A DNA stretch of 64,000 nucleotides. It comes from Trichodesmium sp002260545. GTDB lineage: Bacteria; Cyanobacteriota; Cyanobacteriia; Cyanobacteriales; Microcoleaceae. Below the pieces are notes generated by a model. The model did no database searches and was not told the DNA's origin. It saw nothing but the letters and a program-made list of their open reading frames with translations. The position numbers and the translations under genes were made by a program. Where the stretch lies: positions 49,464-113,463 of the forward strand of contig NZ_JBNHEQ010000302.1 in assembly GCF_050016015.1 (NCBI RefSeq). The letters run 5' to 3'. Every line of letters starts with the position of its first letter. Positions within the stretch are counted from its first letter, which is position 1. Shown one piece after another: positions 37,028-46,736 of this stretch.

Positions 37028-38800
37028 CTACGCTGGATAAATACGCAAACGTCGGTTAGGTTCATCCCCAAAACTAGCAGACTTCAAACGATAATGCTCA
37101 ACCAACTCATGCTGCATCTTACGCACCTTCGGAGACCGTGGCAAAAGTTCAACAGGTTGCCCCTTCGGAATCACAATTTGCTCCACCGCCAACCGTGTTT
37201 CCTCCAACGCCTCCATCTCATCCTCAGAAGCAGAAGCAGCAAACAAATTCAAATCAGCAAACTCAGGAGTAGCAGGATCATCCATATCCAATAACCGTCG
37301 CAACGCCTTAGCAATTTGAGGCAAACCGCTATTCTTAATCACATGAATAGGTACATGACGAGTCTTAGCTGCATGACGTAACTTAGACTGTTTCCGCGTG
37401 TGCGATCGCAAAGCCAAAACCACATCCGCACTATCAATATCCTTAGTCAAAACCACAGGCAAACCCAAAGTAGTAATCACCTGTTCCATTTGATGACGTG
37501 GAATAGCATAAGGATAAATATGCAGAGGCAAATCTTCACCATTCGGACCCGTATTTTTAGCCTCCCAACGTCCTCCCATACCATGAGAAAACATTTCTTG
37601 CCCAGATAAAGATTCATCCAACAACTGTTCAAAAGACTTTGCTTCCGAAAACTCAGTTGGTTGACTAATTTTACCTGTATTCGACAACGGCATCATATAA
37701 CCAGAATCACGAAAACTACCACCCGATTTCAACATCTCCCCCGACTGTCGGACTAATCCCCCTACATTATGATTAACACCCGCACCCAATCCAGTGGGAG
37801 TATTAAACTCTCGTTTAATCTGCACCTCACCAGTATCATCCATCGTCCTCACCTGTGGATTAGGTTTTTGCCCCCGCAGCAAAGCATCAACAGTATTAGC
37901 CACCTGCTCGTGAACCACCCAACGATGCCTTTCCAACATCTCCACAGCAATTTCAAAAGTTGGGGGAGCCTTACGTTCCAAAACAGTCTTTTGAGAACCC
38001 CGTCGTCGTGCCTCATCATCACCCAAAGTTACAGCCTGAATACCCCCGATCAAATCCGATAAAGTTGGATTTTTCACCAAATTTTCAATCTCATTTCCAT
38101 GAGCAGTACCCACCAACTGCACCCCACGTTCTGCAATCGTTCTCGCTGCCAAAGCTTCCAGTTCCGTGCCAATCTCATCAATCACAATCACCTCTGGCGT
38201 ATGATTTTCCACCGCCTCAATCATTACACGATGCTGTTCTTCAGGAGTAGCAACCTGCATCCGACGGGCACGACCAATAGCAGGGTGAGGAATATCTCCA
38301 TCTCCAGCAATTTCATTAGAAGTATCGATAATTACGACCCGTTTTCCTAAATCATCAGCAAGCACCCGTGCAATTTCTCGTAGTGCCGTTGTTTTTCCCA
38401 CACCGGGGCGACCAAGCATCAAAATTGACCTTCCCGTTTCCACCAATTCACGAATCATAGCAATTGTGCCAAATACTGCCCGCCCCACCCGACAAGTCAA
38501 ACCAATAACTTCTCCAGTGCGGTTGCGCATCGCACTAATTCGGTGTAGCGTCTGCTCAATACCTGCTCGATTATCACTACTAAAACTACCAATTCGTTCT
38601 ATAGAATAACTCAAGTCTTTTCTCGAAATAGGAATTTCACCCAAATATTCTGCGTGGGATGGAAAACGAGCTTCTGGGAGACGACCCAGATCCATCACAA
38701 TTTCAATCAGATGATTTCGCTCTTGATGCTGCTGTAAAGGCCGTCTGATTTGATCCGGCACAATTTCTAATAATCTATAAAGGTCGTCTGTAATGTGCAT
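37028..38800 (-). CDS. R3H domain AAA/P-loop protein (Ycf45/SpoIIIAA-like)
   Basis: A 590-residue protein. The N-terminal half is a SpoIIIAA-like P-loop ATPase with Walker A GRPGVGKTTA (130-139), VVIIDTSNEIAGDGDIPH and Walker B VIVIDEIG. The C-terminal end (about 530-590: VRKMQHELVEHYRLKSASFG) is an R3H domain, which binds single-stranded nucleic acid. Such proteins are conserved in cyanobacteria and some plastids (Ycf45). Their exact role is unknown; a nucleic-acid-linked ATPase is inferred. Codon use is more GC-rich than its neighbours. It lies 90 bp downstream of ldpA on the same strand and may be co-transcribed with it. Confidence 0.88.
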   Translation of the reverse strand: MHITDDLYRLLEIVPDQIRRPLQQHQERNHLIEIVMDLGRLPEARFPSHAEYLGEIPISRKDLSYSIERIGSFSSDNRAGIEQTLHRISAMRNRTGEVIGLTCRVGRAVFGTIAMIRELVETGRSILMLGRPGVGKTTALREIARVLADDLGKRVVIIDTSNEIAGDGDIPHPAIGRARRMQVATPEEQHRVMIEAVENHTPEVIVIDEIGTELEALAARTIAERGVQLVGTAHGNEIENLVKNPTLSDLIGGIQAVTLGDDEARRRGSQKTVLERKAPPTFEIAVEMLERHRWVVHEQVANTVDALLRGQKPNPQVRTMDDTGEVQIKREFNTPTGLGAGVNHNVGGLVRQSGEMLKSGGSFRDSGYMMPLSNTGKISQPTEFSEAKSFEQLLDESLSGQEMFSHGMGGRWEAKNTGPNGEDLPLHIYPYAIPRHQMEQVITTLGLPVVLTKDIDSADVVLALRSHTRKQSKLRHAAKTRHVPIHVIKNSGLPQIAKALRRLLDMDDPATPEFADLNLFAASASEDEMEALEETRLAVEQIVIPKGQPVELLPRSPKVRKMQHELVEHYRLKSASFGDEPNRRLRIYPA

Positions 38801-38889
38801 TCTTTGTTTAAAGTTACTTTATCTACATGGGTGATAAAAGAGATGAATGAGAGGCAAAAACTGAAACCTTGGTTTATGAGAGCTTCACA

Positions 38890-40128
38890 TTAATTCAAAC
38901 TCTTGCCTATCTCCAATCTTTTAATTTGCGAAACTAGAGAACTAGCTAAACTGACAGCTTCCGAAAGAATTTCCGGTACAGTTTCTAGCTTTGTTAGTTG
39001 AGAGTTGTTACTCTGGTGTTGATTAACGTCTTTTGTATTGACGCCAGTTTGATTGCAGGCAAATTCAATTGCCTGTAGTTGTGATTTGTGCATTGTTTCT
39101 AACTTTTCCAAAATTGGTGACAACAGAACACGGGCGTAGCTACCATAAGCTACACCAGCAACAAATTTATTTTCTGAAATGGGAGTAGTTAAATTATTGA
39201 TGGGTTCTTTGTCTTGTTCCTGGCTCTTATTTGCCAGCAAACCCGCAGCCATTAGCTTGACTATGGTAGAATTATTTGTACCACCTGCTAGTTGTACATA
39301 CCCTGGTAATCCTGCATCTAGCACCTTTTGACTCAATTTAATTGTAGCTGCGGTAGTACCTGCCCCAATGTCTCCACTCATTGGCCTACCATCAGTTTGC
39401 CAAATTAGAGTACAGGGAAGAGGAGAAATCATTTCATACAAACTGTATAAATATTCTATTAGCCCTTCCCCATCCGGGCAACTAATTGCTATTAGTTTTA
39501 ATTGACTTACCCAGGGCTTTATATTTTTCCAGAGTCGCTGAAAATCAGTTTCTCTTCCCACTTGCGTATGAATTTCTATGGCATCTACACCAGTCTGCAA
39601 TACTAATGATGCAATAGAACTAGGAGTAGATACATAAGAGCGAGCCTGTATTAATTGGTTAGGACACACAGACAAACACCTGCCACAACCGTAGCAAAGT
39701 TCATCTATCACTCCTGAATAGTCAGGTATTACACCATCTCTATTGTCAGAAAAAACTATAGCATCTGCCGGACATACTTTCTCACAAGGTCGCCAACAGT
39801 CTGTGGGGCAAATGGTGGGGTCAAACTCAGCTTTGCGAAAATGAGGATCTTCTCCATCATTGATGCTGACCATTATCAATGGCCTTCCTTGGTAGCCAAA
39901 TCTCCGATTATTGGCCAAGGTCTTAAGCCTAGATGCAACTTCCACAGCCTCTTTCGCCGCAGCGATCGCCGCTTGGTCTGCAGCCACATCAATACAATCT
40001 GCACCTGCCAAAGTATAAGCTAATGTTAAATTTCTCACCGTTGGCAGGTGTTGAAAGCTGGCCCCACAGATTAATTTAAACCAGTGGCCCTCTTTAAGGG
40101 AATTTAAAGGATAGTAGCGTTCTCTCAC
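38890..40128 (-). CDS. ldpA: LdpA: light-dependent period iron-sulfur protein
   Basis: A 412-residue protein matching cyanobacterial LdpA, which in Synechococcus affects the light dependence of the circadian period by sensing cellular redox state. Two ferredoxin-like clusters are visible: CPTDCWRPCEKVCP and CYGCGRCLSVCPNQL, enough for two 4Fe-4S centres. The N-terminus (FKLICGASFQHLPTVRNL) and the TIM-barrel-like middle (GVDAIEIHTQVG, QLAGGTNNSTI) are characteristic. The start is GTG, as no ATG lies nearby in frame. A role in redox input to the clock is from the family; a kai cluster is not in this window. Confidence 0.93.
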   Translation of the reverse strand: MRERYYPLNSLKEGHWFKLICGASFQHLPTVRNLTLAYTLAGADCIDVAADQAAIAAAKEAVEVASRLKTLANNRRFGYQGRPLIMVSINDGEDPHFRKAEFDPTICPTDCWRPCEKVCPADAIVFSDNRDGVIPDYSGVIDELCYGCGRCLSVCPNQLIQARSYVSTPSSIASLVLQTGVDAIEIHTQVGRETDFQRLWKNIKPWVSQLKLIAISCPDGEGLIEYLYSLYEMISPLPCTLIWQTDGRPMSGDIGAGTTAATIKLSQKVLDAGLPGYVQLAGGTNNSTIVKLMAAGLLANKSQEQDKEPINNLTTPISENKFVAGVAYGSYARVLLSPILEKLETMHKSQLQAIEFACNQTGVNTKDVNQHQSNNSQLTKLETVPEILSEAVSLASSLVSQIKRLEIGKSLN

Positions 40129-40597
40129 GCTTATATGTTAGCTTTTAGCTCAAAAAAATCCGAGGTACAAAGGTGAAGTACCCCAACAAAGATTTATTAT
40201 AGTTGAGGTTTTGTCTTTCACCCACTAATGCTTCACTAGACAAATTATGGATTAGACTTAATCTGCTATCTATGCTATCTATTAGTTCTTACCTATAGAA
40301 TCCATTTAGAATCAATGGCGATTAAATCTTTGAGGAAGGGAGCAGGAAGTGGCATAGAAGTAATACAGGAAAAATGCTCCCCCACTCCCCCACTCCCTCA
40401 CTCCCTCACTCGCTTACCGAAATAATTAATAATTAAACAATTAAATAATTAGACCATTCAGGTTTAAAGCCTCCCCTTTCAAGGGGAAAAAAATAAATCT
40501 TTTCTGCCTTTGTTTCAATCCTCTCCCTAAAAGGGAGAGGTAATTATCAATTATCAATTATCAATTATCAATTATCAATTAATGAATCCCCTACTTC
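40129..40597. other. Spacer with family E repeat and heptamers
   Basis: No gene is seen. Contents: a GCTCCCCCACTCCC run (40378-40410), the family E element and an ATTATCA heptamer run at 40545-40582. Confidence 0.6.
40414..40545. repeat. Family E dispersed repeat, copy 4
   Basis: 132 bp starting TTACCGAAATAATT, with AAAGCCTCCCCTTTCAAGG, AATCCTCTCCCTAAAAGG and GGTAATT. It is followed at once by five ATTATCA heptamers, the complement of the TGATAAT array at 16186. Confidence 0.7.
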
Positions 40598-41074
40598 CTA
40601 AGCAGGCACCAAAGTATCTTGAAGTGGTGTCCACCTAAAGAAGCGATCGCCACCCATTTCCACGATGACCTTTACTCGTGGTTCCAACTTAGGTAGGCCA
40701 GTTAAATACTCAATTTCTTGACTAGATAAAATCTGACCTTCTATAATCCACAGAATCAAACCCTTAGCCTTGGCTGGTAAATGTTCCAATTTATAACTGA
40801 CAATTGGTGGTACATAGTAGACATAGCCAACCGCTGCACCATTACCTACAGTTTTCTTACCTAAGTGAGGAGGTCTAACTCCATGTACCCCTGTGAGATA
40901 CATGGCCAAATCACCTAATCCTCTAGCAGTAATATTGTGAGTTACATAGCCAGAAGCTCTTAAACGACGTTGATAACGCCCTTCAAATCCTCCTTCCAAA
41001 GGAACATAAACGGCCAAAGATCCAGACTTCTCTAAATCCCGAATTATTCCTCGACCAGTTGTAATCAATGCCAT
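40598..41074 (-). CDS. ndhN: NAD(P)H-quinone oxidoreductase (NDH-1) subunit N
   Basis: 158 residues, the usual NdhN size. The N-terminus ALITTGRGIIRDLEKSGSLA, the middle GGFEGRYQRRLRASGYV and HGVRPPHLGKKTVGNGAAVG are characteristic. NdhN is a peripheral subunit specific to cyanobacterial and plastid NDH-1, at the membrane-arm/hydrophilic-arm interface. It functions in cyclic electron flow and respiration. It is divergent from the ribosomal protein operon, a frequent arrangement in cyanobacteria. Confidence 0.95.
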   Translation of the reverse strand: MALITTGRGIIRDLEKSGSLAVYVPLEGGFEGRYQRRLRASGYVTHNITARGLGDLAMYLTGVHGVRPPHLGKKTVGNGAAVGYVYYVPPIVSYKLEHLPAKAKGLILWIIEGQILSSQEIEYLTGLPKLEPRVKVIVEMGGDRFFRWTPLQDTLVPA

Positions 41075-41634
41075 GCTTAATTTTGTCCCTAAATTCTTAG
41101 ATCCTAGCTGATTATACTTGGTCTACATTATAGTTACTTCAAGCAAAGATACTTGTGTTCCTAGCAACTTCAAAAAAAAATTGTTTCAACCTCTAGACAA
41201 GTATTAGTAAATAATATACAATAATATATTGTCGCCGAAAAAAGGTTTGTTTGGCCTTAAAGGCATTAACTACCTATTTTTATCTAAGCTAAGAGTAAAG
41301 TAAGGATAAGACTAATCCATACTTAACTTATAGGATGAAGTAGGAATTATTTGTTAGTGGCTGTTAACAAATAATAAAACGGATACTGAGTGGCAAGCTA
41401 CTCAAGTCCTGGCGAATATACAGTCATAACTAGATAAATTAAAGACAACAAAGTTAAAAAAAATAATATCGTCTTCAACAGGCGATAAGCTTTTTTACTG
41501 CTAAGTATTAGTTCCTGAATTTATCTGAATTAAATATGGTGTCAAAAAAGTAGTGCAGATATATTGCCTGCAAATACGAGACCTAATTGAGATGCAATTC
41601 TCTATAAATAGTCTATATTAAAACATCTAGATTC

Positions 41635-41734
41635 AGGACTTACACACCTAAATAAGAAATCAGGTTTATTACCCTGATTATTATTTTTAAAATCACGAAA
41701 TGTCATTGATATATCTGGTTTTTGCGTAAGTCCT
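41635..41734. repeat. Family D inverted-repeat element (AGGACTTAC)
   Basis: 100 bp from AGGACTTACACACC to TTTTGCGTAAGTCCT; the ends AGGACTTAC and GTAAGTCCT are perfect inverted repeats. A left-half relative with a strong hairpin is at 51023-51113 between rpsE and rplO. Confidence 0.7.
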
Positions 41735-41812
41735 ACAGATTAATAGTATGATTTACGACTTGGAAATAGATATGTCATTAGAATAATAAAAATGGCGATT
41801 TATTTCCATTAA

Positions 41813-41818
41813 TATAAT
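41813..41818 (+). promoter_or_regulatory. Possible -10 element for the ribosomal protein operon
   Basis: TATAAT, 35 bp before the GTG start of rplC. A good -35 hexamer is not apparent at 17 bp spacing, so this is only a candidate. Confidence 0.35.
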
Positions 41819-41853
41819 GTTGTAGTGCATAAAAAAAATAAAGGAGAGCGACA

Positions 41854-42537
41854 GTGGTAGTTGGTATCCTTGGCACAAAACTAGGCATGACACAAGTGTT
41901 TGAAGCTGAAACTGGAAAAGCAATTCCTGTAACAGTAGTTCAAGCCGGACCATGTGTAGTTACCCAAATCAAAACTGAACAAACAGATGGTTATACTGCA
42001 GTTCAAATTGGATATGGTGAAGCCAAAAATAAAACCCGTAAACTAAATACAAAAGAACCAAAAGAAGTTAATAAGTATTTAACCAATGCTCAACAAGGTC
42101 ATTTGGTTAAATCAGGTGGTACTCCTTTACGTCATCTACGAGAATACAGAGTAGATAATACAGGTAACTTTGAATTAGGTCAACAAATAAAAGTCGATCT
42201 ATTTGAAGCAGGTCAACTGGTTGACGTTTGTGGAAAAAGTATCGGTAAAGGCTTTGCTGGTTATCAAAAACGTCATAACTTTAGACGTGGACCAATGGCT
42301 CACGGTTCTAAAAACCACCGTTTACCAGGTTCCACAGGTCCGGGAACAACTCCAGGACGTGTTTATCCAGGTAAGAAAATGGCAGGGCAGTTAGGAAACG
42401 TGCGAGTCACTACTAGAAAACTAAAAGTAGCGAGAATAGATACTGAACGTAACTTATTGCTAATTAAAGGAAGTATTCCTGGAAAACCAGGCGCATTAAT
42501 TAGTATTGCTCCAGCAAACATAGTAGGTCAAAAATAG
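41854..42537 (+). CDS. rplC: 50S ribosomal protein L3
   Basis: 227 residues, first gene of the operon. The N-terminus VVGILGTKLGMTQVFEAETG and the later MAHGSKNHRLPGSTGPGTTP are hallmark L3 sequences. The latter lies in the long loop that reaches towards the peptidyl-transferase centre. Start GTG is preceded by AGGAGAG. L3 is one of the first proteins assembled on 23S rRNA. Confidence 0.97.
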   Translation: MVVGILGTKLGMTQVFEAETGKAIPVTVVQAGPCVVTQIKTEQTDGYTAVQIGYGEAKNKTRKLNTKEPKEVNKYLTNAQQGHLVKSGGTPLRHLREYRVDNTGNFELGQQIKVDLFEAGQLVDVCGKSIGKGFAGYQKRHNFRRGPMAHGSKNHRLPGSTGPGTTPGRVYPGKKMAGQLGNVRVTTRKLKVARIDTERNLLLIKGSIPGKPGALISIAPANIVGQK

Positions 42538-42559
42538 AGAAAATTTTTGAGAAAAAAAG

Positions 42560-43198
42560 ATGGTTGATTGTGTCATAAAAAACTGGCAAGGTGAAGAAAC
42601 TGGGCAAGCAACTCTCAACTTACGAGTAGCGAAAGAAGAAAGTGCCGCTCATGTTGTTCACAGATCCCTAAGACTACAAATGGCAAATAACCGCCAGGGA
42701 ACAGCTAGCACCAAAACCAGATCCGAAGTTAGAGGTGGTGGTCGTAAACCTTGGCGACAAAAAGGAACAGGTAGAGCAAGAGCAGGTTCGATCCGTTCAC
42801 CCCTATGGCGTGGTGGTGGTGTAATTTTTGGTCCTAAACCAAGAGACTATTCCCACAAAATGAACCGTAAGGAAAAAAGGCTAGCACTTAGCACTGCTTT
42901 CCAAAGTCGCTCAGAAGACTTAATAGTTATAGAAGAGTTTGCCGAACAATTCCCTAAACCAAAAACAAAAGAATTGGTAGAAGCGATCGCTCGTTGGGGA
43001 GTAGATACAGAATCAAAAGTTCTCTTAGTCTTACCAGAAAAGCAAGAAAACGTATATTTGTCAGGTCGCAACGTTGCCAAGCTGAAAATAACTCTAGCTA
43101 ACAACTTGAATATTTACGATATTCTAGAAGCGGACAAAATTATAGCAACTGCAACAGCAATTGCCAAAATTCAGGAGGTCTACGGAGATGAAACTTGA
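42560..43198 (+). CDS. rplD: 50S ribosomal protein L4
   Basis: 212 residues. The exit-tunnel loop is visible as GGGRKPWRQKGTGRARAGS followed by PLWRGGGVIFGPKPRDY. L4 lines the peptide exit tunnel. The final 11 bases overlap the start of rplW, implying translational coupling. The autogenous control of the S10 operon known in E. coli has not been shown for cyanobacteria. Confidence 0.97.
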   Translation: MVDCVIKNWQGEETGQATLNLRVAKEESAAHVVHRSLRLQMANNRQGTASTKTRSEVRGGGRKPWRQKGTGRARAGSIRSPLWRGGGVIFGPKPRDYSHKMNRKEKRLALSTAFQSRSEDLIVIEEFAEQFPKPKTKELVEAIARWGVDTESKVLLVLPEKQENVYLSGRNVAKLKITLANNLNIYDILEADKIIATATAIAKIQEVYGDET

Positions 43199-43493
43199 TT
43201 CACGAGACTTAGTAGATATAATTAAAGCCCCAATTATTACAGAAAAAGCTACTAGGTTAATGGAACTAAATCAATATACATTTGATGTAGATCCAAGGGC
43301 AACAAAGCCAATGATAAAAGAAGTAATTGAGCAACTATTTGAGGTAAAAGTAACAGGTATCAATACCCTAAACTTACCAAGAAAAAAACGCAGAGTAGGC
43401 AAATTCATGGGTTTTAAACCTCAATATAAAAGAGCTATTGTCACTCTAGAAGATGGGGAACCAATTAGGAAAATCCTGTTCCCAGACCTATAA
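43188..43493 (+). CDS. rplW: 50S ribosomal protein L23
   Basis: 101 residues from ATG at 43188 (MKLDSRDLVDIIKAPIITEK). This is preferred over an earlier in-frame start at 43161 because the length and N-terminus then fit the family and GGAGG lies 10 nt upstream inside rplD. L23 sits at the exit-tunnel mouth, where trigger factor and SRP dock. Confidence 0.95.
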   Translation: MKLDSRDLVDIIKAPIITEKATRLMELNQYTFDVDPRATKPMIKEVIEQLFEVKVTGINTLNLPRKKRRVGKFMGFKPQYKRAIVTLEDGEPIRKILFPDL

Positions 43494-43714
43494 CGAAGTC
43501 AGAAGTCAGAAGTCAGAAATTGTTTTGGTTCCGGGGATTTCAAAAGTTAAATTCTTACTTTAGTTCCGCGCGATTAAACTAGAAAAAATATTTAACTGAT
43601 AACTGGTAACTGATTAAAATGCGAGGTTTTGGCTCTGATTATTTTGATCAAAAATATTTGAGCAATTTAAAGCAATTAATCTGTAAAATATATTGGCATA
43701 GAGCAGCATAAATT
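43494..43714. other. Enlarged spacer between rplW and rplB
   Basis: 221 bp with a GAAGTCAGAAGTCAG-type repeat at 43496 (also near 8953) and AT-rich DNA. In most bacteria these genes are nearly contiguous. Confidence 0.5.
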
Positions 43715-44578
43715 ATGGGTATTCGTTCCTACAGACCCTATACACCAAGTACCCGAGAACATAGTGTTTCCGACTTCGCGGAAGTAACTCGCTCGAAACC
43801 AGAAAAGTCTCTGGTTAAATTCAAACATAGAAAAAAGGGTCGTAATAATCGTGGTGTAATCACCTGTCGTCACCGAGGCGGAGGTAGTAAAAAACTATAT
43901 CGTATTATCGACTTCCATCGTAACAAACATAATATTCCAGCTAAAGTAGCAGCAATTGAATACGATCCTAACCGGAACGCCAGAATAGCACTTCTACATT
44001 ATCAAGATGGAGAAAAACGCTATATCCTACATCCCGTGGGATTAAAAGTTGGAGCAATAGTTACCTCTGGAGTCAATGCTCCCCTTGAAATTGGTAACGC
44101 TTTACCTCTAAGTCAAATTCCTTTGGGTACAGATGTTCATAACATAGAACTCGTTCCTGGGAAAGGAGGACAAATGGCGCGTTCTGCTGGTGCTGTAGCT
44201 CAAGTAGTAGCGAAAGAAGGTGAGTATGTAACAGTCAAACTTCCCTCTGGCGAACGGCGTAAAATTAGAGCAAGCTGCTACGCAACTTTAGGCCAAATAG
44301 GTAACATTGAGCATAGAAATATTAGTCTAGGTAAAGCAGGCCGTAATCGCTGGAAAGGCAAGAGACCAACCGTTAGAGGTAGTGTGATGAACCCAGTCGA
44401 TCACCCTCATGGTGGTGGTGAAGGTAGGGCACCAGTTGGTAGAAGTGGACCTGTTACTCCTTGGGGTAAACCAGCATTAGGTCTGAAAACCCGGAAGAAG
44501 AAAAAACAGAGTGATGCTTTAATCGTACAACGTCGGCGTAAATCCTCGAAACGAGGCAAAGGTGGTCGTCAAAGCTAG
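43715..44578 (+). CDS. rplB: 50S ribosomal protein L2
   Basis: 287 residues, slightly longer than E. coli L2. RHRGGGSKKLYRIIDFHR and GSVMNPVDHPHGGGEGR are present; the latter includes the conserved histidine near the peptidyl-transferase centre. The Lys/Arg-rich tail (KTRKKKKQSDALIVQRRRK) is usual. L2 bridges the subunits and is needed for 23S assembly. Confidence 0.97.
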   Translation: MGIRSYRPYTPSTREHSVSDFAEVTRSKPEKSLVKFKHRKKGRNNRGVITCRHRGGGSKKLYRIIDFHRNKHNIPAKVAAIEYDPNRNARIALLHYQDGEKRYILHPVGLKVGAIVTSGVNAPLEIGNALPLSQIPLGTDVHNIELVPGKGGQMARSAGAVAQVVAKEGEYVTVKLPSGERRKIRASCYATLGQIGNIEHRNISLGKAGRNRWKGKRPTVRGSVMNPVDHPHGGGEGRAPVGRSGPVTPWGKPALGLKTRKKKKQSDALIVQRRRKSSKRGKGGRQS

Positions 44579-44660
44579 AACTGAGAAGCATTCAGCTCTT
44601 AGCATTCAGCAATCAGCAGGATCATTTTTTAATTGTATCAAATAAACCATAAATTCAATT

Positions 44661-44936
44661 ATGTCTCGTTCATTAAAAAAAGGACCATTCATTGCAGATA
44701 GTCTCTTGAAGAAAATAGAAGCTTTAAATGCTAAAAATGAAAAACAGGTAGTTAAAACTTGGTCAAGAGCTTCAACAATTATTCCTGATATGGTTGGTCA
44801 TACTATCGCCGTACATAACGGACGTCAGCACGTTCCCGTTTTTGTCTCCGATCAGATGGTAGGTCACAAATTAGGTGAATTTGCACCGACTAGAACATAT
44901 CGGGGTCACGGTTCAGATAGAAAGTCAAAAAGATAA
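44661..44936 (+). CDS. rpsS: 30S ribosomal protein S19
   Basis: 91 residues, family length. SLKKGPFIADSLLKKIE and FVSDQMVGHKLGEFAPTRTY are diagnostic. It sits in the 30S head with S13. An 82-bp spacer with AGCATTCAGC repeats separates it from rplB. Confidence 0.97.
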   Translation: MSRSLKKGPFIADSLLKKIEALNAKNEKQVVKTWSRASTIIPDMVGHTIAVHNGRQHVPVFVSDQMVGHKLGEFAPTRTYRGHGSDRKSKR

Positions 44937-44967
44937 ATAACTTAGAATTGATTAAGTGGAGATAGGT

Positions 44968-45324
44968 ATGCCTATAGATACCAGTACAGAAGTAAAAGCA
45001 ATAGCTCGTTATATCCGAATGTCTCCGTTTAAAGTACGGCGAGTCCTTGACCAAATTCGTGGCATTTCTTACCGGGAAGCATTAATTATCCTGGAATTTA
45101 TGCCATACCGAGCTTGTGGTCCGATTCGGAAAGTATTACGTTCAGCAGCAGCAAACGCGGAGAATAACAACGGAATAGATCCAGAAACCTTAGTTATATC
45201 CAAGGCTTTCGCAGATCAAGGCCCTTGTTTACCACGTTATCGACCCCGCGCTCAAGGTCGTGCTTACAAAATTCGTAAACCTACTTGTCACATTACAGTG
45301 GCAGTTGCCTCTTTAGTTGATTAA
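44968..45324 (+). CDS. rplV: 50S ribosomal protein L22
   Basis: 118 residues from ATG at 44968 (MPIDTSTEVKAIARYIRMSP). GGAGATAGG lies directly upstream, favouring this over a GTG at 44956. KVRRVLDQIRG and the tunnel hairpin (YRPRAQGRAYKIRKPTCHIT) are present. L22 lines the nascent-chain tunnel. Confidence 0.95.
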   Translation: MPIDTSTEVKAIARYIRMSPFKVRRVLDQIRGISYREALIILEFMPYRACGPIRKVLRSAAANAENNNGIDPETLVISKAFADQGPCLPRYRPRAQGRAYKIRKPTCHITVAVASLVD

Positions 45325-45377
45325 GTAAGCTGAGGAATTTGTCAACTTAGATAAAAACACTATATAAAGAGTAAGTA

Positions 45378-46106
45378 ATGGGACAAAAAATACATCCAAC
45401 TGGTTTTAGACTAGGTATTACCCAAGAGCATCGTTCCCGTTGGTACGCTGACGCTAAGAACTACCCAGAATTGTTGGAAGAAGACTACAAAATTCGTCAA
45501 TATGTGAAAGCAACTCTTGCTAATGCAGGGATTTCTCAAATCAGAATTGAGAGAAAAGCAGAGCAGATAGACTTAGAAGTTAACACCGCTAGACCTGGTG
45601 TGGTAGTTGGTAGAGGTGGTGCAGGAATTGATTCTTTGAGGGTAGGGTTACAAAAACTTTTGGGTAGCAACCGTCAAATTAGAATCAATGTTGTTGAAGT
45701 TGCCAAAGTAGACACTGATGCTATGCTCATTGGTGAATACATTGCTCAACAACTAGAGAAAAGGGTATCTTTTCGCCGAGTTGTACGTCAAGCTATAACT
45801 AGAGCGCAAAAAGCTGGTGTAGAAGGTATTAAGGTACAAGTAAGTGGCAGGGTTAACGGAGCAGAAATTGCTCGTACTGAGGTAACAAGAGAAGGTAGTG
45901 TACCCTTACATACTTTGAGAGCTGATATTGATTATGCCTATTGTACTGCTAAGACAATTTACGGTATTCTTGGTATTAAAATTTGGATTTTCAAAGGAGA
46001 AATAATTCCTGGTCAGGAAGAAGTTGCTAGTGCTCAAGAAAGGCAACCAAAACGTAGACAACAAAAACGTCGTCAGCAATATGAAGACAGGTCTAACGAA
46101 GGGTAA
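45378..46106 (+). CDS. rpsC: 30S ribosomal protein S3
   Basis: 242 residues. The start MGQKIHPTGFRLGITQEHRS and the KH-domain loop VVVGRGGAGI are clear, followed by the C-terminal ARTEVTREGSVPLHTLRADI. A basic Gln/Arg tail (QPKRRQQKRRQQ) is typical of cyanobacteria. S3 forms part of the mRNA entry channel and helicase activity. Confidence 0.97.
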   Translation: MGQKIHPTGFRLGITQEHRSRWYADAKNYPELLEEDYKIRQYVKATLANAGISQIRIERKAEQIDLEVNTARPGVVVGRGGAGIDSLRVGLQKLLGSNRQIRINVVEVAKVDTDAMLIGEYIAQQLEKRVSFRRVVRQAITRAQKAGVEGIKVQVSGRVNGAEIARTEVTREGSVPLHTLRADIDYAYCTAKTIYGILGIKIWIFKGEIIPGQEEVASAQERQPKRRQQKRRQQYEDRSNEG

Positions 46107-46310
46107 ATTTCAAGAAAGTCAAAATTCAAAAGTCAAAAATGATTATCGACGAATAATCAATTGGTATTCAAGTAAAAAAGTAGCTTGAAAATAGCATCAA
46201 ATGTCTAGACTTTAATGGTTTAAACTTTTTTTTGAAATTATTGACCTTTGTGATTACTGCTATAACAAACTTTCTAGGAAAATACCAAATCAAGAACAAA
46301 ATAGTAGACT
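46107..46310. other. Enlarged spacer between rpsC and rplP
   Basis: 204 bp containing a GTCAAAATTCAAAAGTC short repeat (46120-46137, also at 62470-62500) and AT-rich DNA. No small gene is seen. Confidence 0.5.
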
Positions 46311-46733
46311 ATGTTAAGTCCTAAAAGAACGAAATTCCGCAAACAGCAACGCGGACGAATGAGAGGTAATGCCAATAGTGGCAATACTATTTCCTTCGGA
46401 CAATATGCACTCCAAGCATTAGAACCTTCTTGGATTACTTCCCGTCAAATAGAAGCCGCTCGTCGTGCTATGACTCGTTACATTCGTAGGGGTGGAAAAA
46501 TCTGGATTCGTGTGTTTCCAGATAAACCAGTTACAATGAGAGCAGCAGAAACTCGTATGGGATCTGGTAAAGGTGCCCCTGAATATTGGGTGGCAGTGGT
46601 TAAACCAGGTCGTATTATGTTTGAGTTGGGCGGAGTTGCAGAAGATATAGCTCGTGAAGCTATGCGTTTGGCATCATTTAAGTTGCCAATTAAGACAAAG
46701 TTTATTGTACGCGAGGAGCCTAAGGAGGATTAA
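46311..46733 (+). CDS. rplP: 50S ribosomal protein L16
   Basis: 140 residues. MLSPKRTKFRKQQRGRMRG and GKGAPEYWVAVVKPGRIMFE are L16 signatures. It contacts the tRNA elbow near the A site. The stop is 3 bp before rpmC, with GGAGG in between, so the two are tightly coupled. Confidence 0.97.
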   Translation: MLSPKRTKFRKQQRGRMRGNANSGNTISFGQYALQALEPSWITSRQIEAARRAMTRYIRRGGKIWIRVFPDKPVTMRAAETRMGSGKGAPEYWVAVVKPGRIMFELGGVAEDIAREAMRLASFKLPIKTKFIVREEPKED

Positions 46734-46736
46734 TTT

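Larger units (their letters stand above)
41075..41853. other. Divergent control region between ndhN and rplC
   Basis: 779 bp without a gene. It contains a MITE-like element (41635-41734) and, near rplC, a possible -10. The rest is AT-rich with no clear operator. Confidence 0.5.

Noticed and set aside
37094..38350. Several plus-strand frames opposite the R3H/AAA gene
   Set aside because: They are antisense shadows of a well-supported gene whose codon use leaves long open opposite frames.
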